A program made the translations under genes and the position numbers. The notes under the pieces were generated by a model that saw nothing but the letters and a program-made list of their open reading frames with translations, did not search any database and had not been told where the DNA came from. 23,413 nt of DNA from Circinella umbellata (lineage: Eukaryota > Mucoromycota > Mucoromycetes > Mucorales > Lichtheimiaceae), in assembly GCA_025093555.1 (NCBI GenBank), contig JAIWNF010000153.1:1-23413 (forward strand), written 5' to 3'. Of the stretch, positions 18,196 through 23,413 are shown piece by piece. The first letter of the stretch is position 1, and each line of letters begins with the position of its first letter.

Positions 18196-19555
18196 ATGTG
18201 TGAAGAGGTGATGGAAGTGGACGACCAGTTCCAAATTGTATCTGATGAATGTCAAGCCTTTACTGGTGGGGTTCAATCTCTAGTGTCAATGACAAACATA
18301 AAAAATATACAACAGGTAATTTTAAGAAATTTGACTGGTATCCCAAAAAAATTACTAACTGATGTTCGATAATACACCAGGCAATGTCCAAGTCCAAAGT
18401 AACGAACACTCCAACTTCCGCCTCGTCCGCTATCATAGCAAATCAAAATCCAAGAGAGCTACTCAAAAAGAGTAGAGGAAGACCTCATAAAAATCTTCAG
18501 CAAGAAGTTACTGTTCCAAAAAGTATATTATACAATATTATCAAACCTTCAGTTTCTTCTGGTATCTAACCTAAAATTATTAAATTCTATAGGAGCTCAT
18601 CGAGTGTATCGAGATCCAGAAATTATCCAACTAATTGATAGAATTCAAAATGTTACCTTAAATGCGGCAGAGGCGGGACGCGACCTTTTGATTCCAGAAA
18701 GAACTGCACAACGCTACTGGAAACAATTTGTTGATGGTGAACTATACCTTCCGAGCACAATAGGGAAGTCGCCTGGTCCTCCGCCCATCTTGACATCTGA
18801 GCACACAGAATTCTTGCAGAAGTATTATGATAGTAAGTCCAATGCAACCCTCAAAGAAGCGCAGGAATCCTTATACAAACACTATGGTATTAACATCACG
18901 CAAAGTGGGCTTCAAAAGCATCTGGTTAACAAGTGTGGCCTTACTATAAAAAAGTTGGAGCAGATTTCAGAATACCGTAATTCGAACGAAACTATTGCAA
19001 GTCGTATGAATTGGGGGTATTCCTTTGAAATAAGTGGCATAGACTACTACCAGTGTGTTTTCATCGACGAAGCCGGTTTCAATATGCACATAAAGCGATC
19101 TTTCGGACGATCAAAGCGGGGTAAACCTGCCAAAGCCTTAGTTTCTAAATCGCGGGGTGTTAATATTACGATCTTGGGTGTCATCACTGGTGAAGGTGTT
19201 GTCAATTTGAGTCTTCATAGGCCTCAAGCATCCATTGTTTCCAAGAAACGCAAGACCTGGGATGGTGAACAAAAAGTTGTAGGAAAGATTGGTACTCATG
19301 CAGAGCATTTTATCGAATTTCTAGAGGTAGTGATGAAGGTTCTCAGCGAAAATGGTATGGGGGGCAGAACATTAGTATTGGATAATGCCAGTATTCACAA
19401 GACTGATGAAGTACGAGATGTGGTTACCAAGCATGGGTTTGAAATGCTATTTCTGCCACCTTATAGCCCATTCTTAAACCCTATTGAAGAATTTTGGTCG
19501 AAACTCGAAGCAGGAGTCAAGCGTAACCTGCTCACCACAGACGATACCCTCATTA
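18196..19555 (+). pseudogene. Full HTH+DD34E Tc1/IS630-like transposase, C terminus interrupted by transposon copy 2
   Basis: Exon 1 is 18196-18315 (40 codons) and intron 1 is 18316-18380 (CTAAC branch, ends ACCAG, phase 0). Exon 2 is 18381-18522 and intron 2 is 18523-18592 (GTATAT...CTAAC...CTATAG, phase 1). Exon 3 runs from 18593. A 31-nt intron 18562-18592 also fits in phase but is improbably short. Residues 70-77 (KSRGRPHK) are an AT-hook-like GRP core. Residues about 92-135 form an HTH (DPEIIQLIDRIQ, LIPERTAQRYWKQF), followed by a second HTH-like region, then the DDE fold: D246 (VFIDEAGF), D351 (VLDNASIHK) and E386 (FLNPIEEFW), with 34 residues between the last two. At DTLI (residue 408) the frame runs into the left end of the 1.9-kb element. 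The last ~30-40 residues expected by comparison with 13323-14103 are lost. It was probably active before the insertion. Confidence 0.85.
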
Positions 19556-21499
19556 GCGTTCTTCACGGATCGGATCGGATCGGATGATAGGGCTATCCGC
19601 ATCCGCATCCGCAAATACGGATGCAGATGCGGATGCGGATCGGATGGGTAGATGAAGTGTGTATGTATATTTTTTTTTGGCAGAAATACAGTCGAAGTAG
19701 GAAGAGCCGTCGTATTGTAGTGAATCAAAGAAAAGAGTGAAGTAATCTATAATAAGTTTTGATTTGGAAAGTAAAAAAAAGTATTGGATATTGTAAAAAC
19801 TGTTATTATGGTTGATTTGTCTTTTCGTATATAAGTATAATATAGCGCGATTGGTTTAGATTGGTTCAGAATAAATATTGTACTTCAAACTGGTTCAAAG
19901 AAACAAAATAGAAACATATTTTAATAAACGATGGCAATTGTAGAAAAGTACATGGTAATTTTTATTATAAATGTAAAAATAAAATAAATAAATCCGTAAT
20001 GTATAAGATAATATAGTAGATGAAAGCTTTTTATGAAGAGAATTATAAAAAATAGGGAAAAGAATAATTTGTAAGTAAAGAAAAAAAAAATATAAAGTGC
20101 GTGTGAGTATATAAGGTGTGTGTGTGTGTGTAAAAATTATGTGTGACAGCCAAAAAAAAAAAAGAGAAAACTAAGCTTCTTCAATCAAATCTTCGTTACT
20201 CCATTTAATAGTCATCTTCTTTTTTAATAATGGAAAATAATGATCCCAAATGAAACAACTAAGTTTGGTAGTCTTTTTTTTATTATATTATTTTAATCAC
20301 TCATCATCGTATCTATTTTACACACGAACGGACCTGTTCAATAACGCCAATAAGAATCTATTAGCTTAACGATTACAATATTACATCTTTGCTCTACTAA
20401 CTATTGTGGATTGAGTTTATAGACAAATATATTCTTTACATCAATCTACTCATTTACCAATGGATTTTAACAAATATTTTATTTAATCTTGGTCAATAAA
20501 ACTATCTAATATACACCTTGATAACCCTACAAAACAACTAGCATTACTCAATTTTATTATCAAAGCTCCTTCTTTTTTATATATCCCTATCTTTGAAATA
20601 ATTACTTTTATATAACTGGACATTATGCTTGACGATTGGTAAGTGGTACTACTCTTTCTTTTTACACACATACTCTTTCTCCGAATTATATTACTATAAT
20701 GTATTTGTTTACTAATGGTGATAGTATTTTATTTTATTTTTCTTTGAGTAGATTTTATAACTTATGCAAATAATCATTGAAAAAAAGTGCTCCGGATATG
20801 GGTTGATATTACGGTTTATATACTTGGATTTGGATGATGAATATTTGGATGATGAACATTTGGAATGTACAAAATAGAGAGAATATTGGGGTTTATAATT
20901 ATATTATATATATCACTATGGTAATACAAATATCAAATAAACTATTCTAGATGTCTTCTTCAATAATGGTTATTTTTTTTATTTGCTATTCTTCGTTTTG
21001 GAAAGGGACAAACATTAGTATTATTATGAAATAATATAGGAAATGTTGTGACATAAATAATTTGAGGAATAATATGTTGTAAGAAATATAATGAATAGGG
21101 ATCAAGTAATAACATTTCAACATCTTTGGGATTAGATCATTTCAAAAAGTTTAGATCTAAAAAGTTTGATGAATCTTCGAGTTGATAAAATAATATTTGT
21201 CACATTTATTGACTTGCTACACTTACATTAAAAATGCGGCACACTTTTTCAATCCAATATTTTTATGTTTTTTTTATAAACACCTATAAAAAAAACCCAT
21301 TACTACTTTCAATCTTTCGGATGACTGCATCATCGGATCGGATGATACACCCATCCGCATCCGCATCCGCATCTGTAAAGACCCATCCGCATCCGCATCC
21401 GCATCTGTAAAGACCCATCCGCATCCGCATCCGCATCTGTAAAGACCCATCCGCATCCGAACTTGCGGATGCGGATGTCGGATGAGATGAAGAACGCTA
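19554..21499 (+). mobile_element. Non-autonomous TIR transposon with GGATGC subterminal repeats, copy 2
   Basis: 1,946 bp including TA at both ends. Ends TAGCGTTCTTCA and TGAAGAACGCTA as in copy 1, in the same orientation and with closely matching interior. It is inserted within the transposase gene, after its DTLI codons. The length difference from copy 1 comes mainly from an expanded right subterminal array. The interior contains a minus-strand 62-codon frame at 20483-20671 that is also open in copy 1, but the differences between the two frames change amino acids, so it does not look maintained as protein. Confidence 0.9.
21350..21445. repeat. 32-bp tandem repeat, three units, in the right subterminal region
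   Basis: Each unit is CCCATCCGCATCCGCATCC, then GCATCTGTAAAGA. Units start at 21350, 21382 and 21414, with a partial fourth at 21446. Copy 1 has none of these units at the matching place. Confidence 0.95.
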
Positions 21500-21671
21500 A
21501 ATCTGCATACCTAATAAATAACTTGAACTTAGTATCCTAATAATGGTACTTCTAAAAGAGACATCGATAACTATCTAATGGTCTAAAAATGTTTTTTTTT
21601 TTTTTGGTTTTATAATTTCATAGGAAAAAACATTAGTATCACGAATAGTATTATTTAGAATTTTTATTGAA
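21500..21671. other. Right flank of transposon copy 2
   Basis: AT-rich, with no recognisable continuation of the interrupted transposase in any frame (the first in-frame codons would read NLHT, then stop). Confidence 0.55.
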
Positions 21672-21822
21672 TTGGGACGGGGGGTCTGGGGGGCCTGCCC
21701 CCCAGCAAGGGGGTTTGGGGGCTTGCCCCCAACGAGCCGCCAAACCGCAGCTCCGGAGGGGTTGACACGAAGCGAAGCGGAGGGGCTCAACCCACGAAGG
21801 TGCGAAGGTGAAGAAGGCTCGT
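21672..21822. repeat. GC-rich hairpin island
   Basis: About 150 bp that are very G+C-rich amid AT-rich DNA. Two adjacent G/C palindromes, GGGGGGCCTGCCCCCC and GGGGGCTTGCCCCC, are followed by a GGGTTGA/TCAACCC stem enclosing CGAAGCGAAGCGG. Four or more G-runs (3-6 G) on the plus strand before 21722 could form a G-quadruplex. The minus strand is open here (21575-21790) but this follows from the repeat's composition; I do not call a gene. Confidence 0.85.
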
Positions 21823-21827
21823 AAGTT

Positions 21828-22073
21828 ATAATAAAAAAAGAATTGTAGTAAAAAAAAATTGTAGTAATAAAAAGTTATAATAATGGGAAAAAAGCAGTTA
21901 CAATTGGAAAAGAAAGTTATAGTTGAAAAAAAATTATAGTGGAAAAAAAAAGTTATAGTGATAAAAAAGTTTATAGTGAAAAAAAAAGTACAAATAAGTT
22001 TTTGCAGTAGAAATATAACATAATATGGATTTTTTTTTATGGGGGCGAGTATAAGTTTACCTTTTTGTTTACA
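21828..22073 (+). repeat. A/T strand-asymmetric minisatellite repeat, copy 2
   Basis: Reverse-complement counterpart of 3898-4205: degenerate tandem of AAAAAAGTTATAGT units, then GAAATATAACATAATATGGA, a T tract, TGGGGGC, and GTTTACCTTTTTGTTTACA. The GC-rich island on its left side is absent at copy 1. Confidence 0.8.
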
Positions 22074-22130
22074 GCCAAATAAAAGTTCATAATTCTCTTT
22101 ATCATTACTACAGTGTTTTAACTTGGTTTT

Positions 22131-22262
22131 CGGACCTTTTCATTTTTTTTTTGGACATAATCAAATTTTATTTCAGACATGCTCGATTTCATTTTCAGAC
22201 CTTTTGTATTTTTTTTCGGAAAAAGTCTATTTTAATTTCAGACTATATCTTTATTTTTTGGG
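22131..22262. repeat. Two-unit tandem repeat, period about 66 bp
   Basis: CGGACCTTTTCATTTTTTTT at 22131 and CAGACCTTTTGTATTTTTTT at 22197 begin units that also share ATTTCAGAC in their second half. It lies directly upstream of the transposase ATG at 22321. Confidence 0.7.
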
Positions 22263-22320
22263 ACAAGAGTTGTTCCTGGCCTTTTAATAAAAACTTTTTT
22301 TCAAGCTTGAAAGAACAACT

Positions 22321-23413
22321 ATGGACTTTATTAACTACCAACCAGAAACTGATGCTTACGGTTATGCCGACAGTAACGATGAGATGGATTTCGAAAGTAC
22401 TGCCATTGAGTATGGAAACATTGAAATGATTGTTAATTTTGATGACATGAAGGAAGCAGAAAATGAACGAATGATTGAAACTGTCAATTGTATTTCTGAA
22501 GAAATACAAGTTCTATCTATTCATAATGTAAAGAGGTACAAAAAATATGGACAAGACCAAATAGAACGATTTATACGCTTGAAACAAGAAGAAGGATTGT
22601 CCATTCCAAAAGCTGCTGCTCAATGTGGTATACTGTACCTAGAAGTACTGCATATGAGCTAATTAATGAATTCAATTCAAGTGATGGGATGGTTCTACCT
22701 GGAAATAATCCAAGAAAGCCTCAGAACAAAGCAAAAAAGCTTTATCCAACTCACTCGGAATTTTTGATTCAGCTTTTCGATCAAAACCCTTCTATAGTGC
22801 TTGAACAGGCGAGAATTCAACTTTGTGAAGCATTTCCCAGGCTCGAAATTTCAATCCCTGGACTTTATAAGCATATTCGAGAGAAATGTGCATTATCTTT
22901 GAAGCAAGCGACAAAATATACAGCAGAAAGAGACTCGCTATCGCTAAGAACGCTTCAACTACGCTTTGATATCATTACACAGTGGAAAGCAAATGGAGTA
23001 GATTTTAAAAACAATTGTGTGTTTGTTGATGAAGCTGGGTTTCATACCTAAATGATTAGAGGACGTGCATAGTCAAAAAAAGGTGACCTAGCAGTAGTTC
23101 AAGTACATACACAGAAAGGTGTAAACATAAGCATCATCGGGTGTATATCTCCATTTGGTGTGATTAACTTCTCTAAAGTTGAACCATTGAAAAAAAGTGA
23201 TGTGGCCAAAGTTGAAAAAGAGTTCTCCCAGCCTACAAACAAGAAAAGAAAGGCCAAGAGTCAGGATGTAGATAAGCCTAAAAAACTTCCAAAAGGTACA
23301 ACTGCATACCATATTGTGAAATTTATGGATGCTGTCATGGATACCTTAGACAAACACAATAAAAAGGGAATGTTTATTGTTTTAGATAACTGCAGAATTC
23401 ACCATTCTCAGTT
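22321..23413 (+). pseudogene. HTH+DDE Tc1/IS630-like transposase with frameshift and two stops, cut by window end
   Basis: ATG 22321 opens an acidic N terminus (MDFINYQPETDAYGYADSND...). The HTH begins at YGQDQIERFIRLKQEEGLSI and AAAQCGI, then the frame shifts near 22630 and coding resumes as VPRSTAYELINEF in the frame that contains 22623. It continues through a second helical region (PSIVLEQARIQLCEAFPRLE) to the first catalytic block VFVDEAGFHT. TAA 23049-23051 and TAG 23070-23072 interrupt it, after which the same frame continues (MIRGRA, KKGDLAVVQVHTQKGVNIS, a Lys-rich insertion, AYHIVKFMDAVMDTLDKHN) to the second catalytic block VLDNCRIHHSQ at the window edge. The third acidic residue lies beyond 23413. 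It is a different subfamily from the gene at 18196. Inactive as it stands. Confidence 0.85.

Noticed and set aside
18562..18592. 31-nt intron in the full transposase
   Set aside because: Fits in phase, but the 70-nt intron 18523-18592 also fits and places the CTAAC branch site at a normal distance from the acceptor.
21274..21456. Minus-strand frame with Asp-Ala and Arg-Met repeats
   Set aside because: Direct translation of the GGATGC subterminal array.
21575..21790. Minus-strand frame with Gly/Pro-rich peptide
   Set aside because: Translation of the GC-rich hairpin island; no independent evidence of a gene.

Overview
The window looks like an AT-rich, transposon-laden stretch of a eukaryotic genome, most likely an early-diverging fungus of the Mucoromycota (inference). 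The grounds are compact genes with short GT...AG introns (about 50-135 nt) carrying GTATGT/GTAAGT donors and CTAAC-type branch sites, several Tc1/IS630-like DD34E transposases, a LINE remnant, and no bacterial-style operons. No rRNA, tRNA or CRISPR array was seen.

Layout. 1-560 is AT-rich flank with a (TG)16 microsatellite. 561-3332 is a decayed LINE: the tail of ORF1, then an endonuclease/reverse-transcriptase ORF2 broken by in-frame stops and cut off after RT motif B. At 3333 begins an inverted, truncated copy of a transposon with GGATGC/CATCCG subterminal repeats; two long copies lie at 10685-12505 and 19554-21499. These have 12-bp terminal inverted repeats (TAGCGTTCTTCA), TA at the ends, and no recognisable transposase. 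A small chromodomain ORF sits at 5000-5341. 5342-8886 is essentially gene-free but holds a CpG-rich patch (6690-7020).

8887-10680 holds two divergent intron-containing genes that become visible only after splicing: a 227-aa basic/acidic protein of unknown function (four exons, all introns phase 0) and a hydrophobic multi-span membrane protein. Transposon copy 1 begins 4 nt after the stop codon of the second gene.

13323-19555 is the most unusual part. It contains a spliced DDE-only transposase-like gene without a DNA-binding domain, then four separate small genes each encoding little more than a helix-turn-helix domain (three on the minus strand, each with a short first exon and a phase-1 intron; one intronless on plus), then a full HTH+DDE transposase interrupted near its C terminus by transposon copy 2. 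These look like pieces of related transposases present as separate genes. Whether they act together is not shown by the sequence.

21672-22265 carries a GC-rich hairpin island, a second copy of a strand-asymmetric A/T minisatellite repeat (first copy 3898-4205, opposite orientation), and a 66-bp tandem repeat. The window ends inside another DDE transposase (22321-23413) that is broken by a frameshift and two stops.
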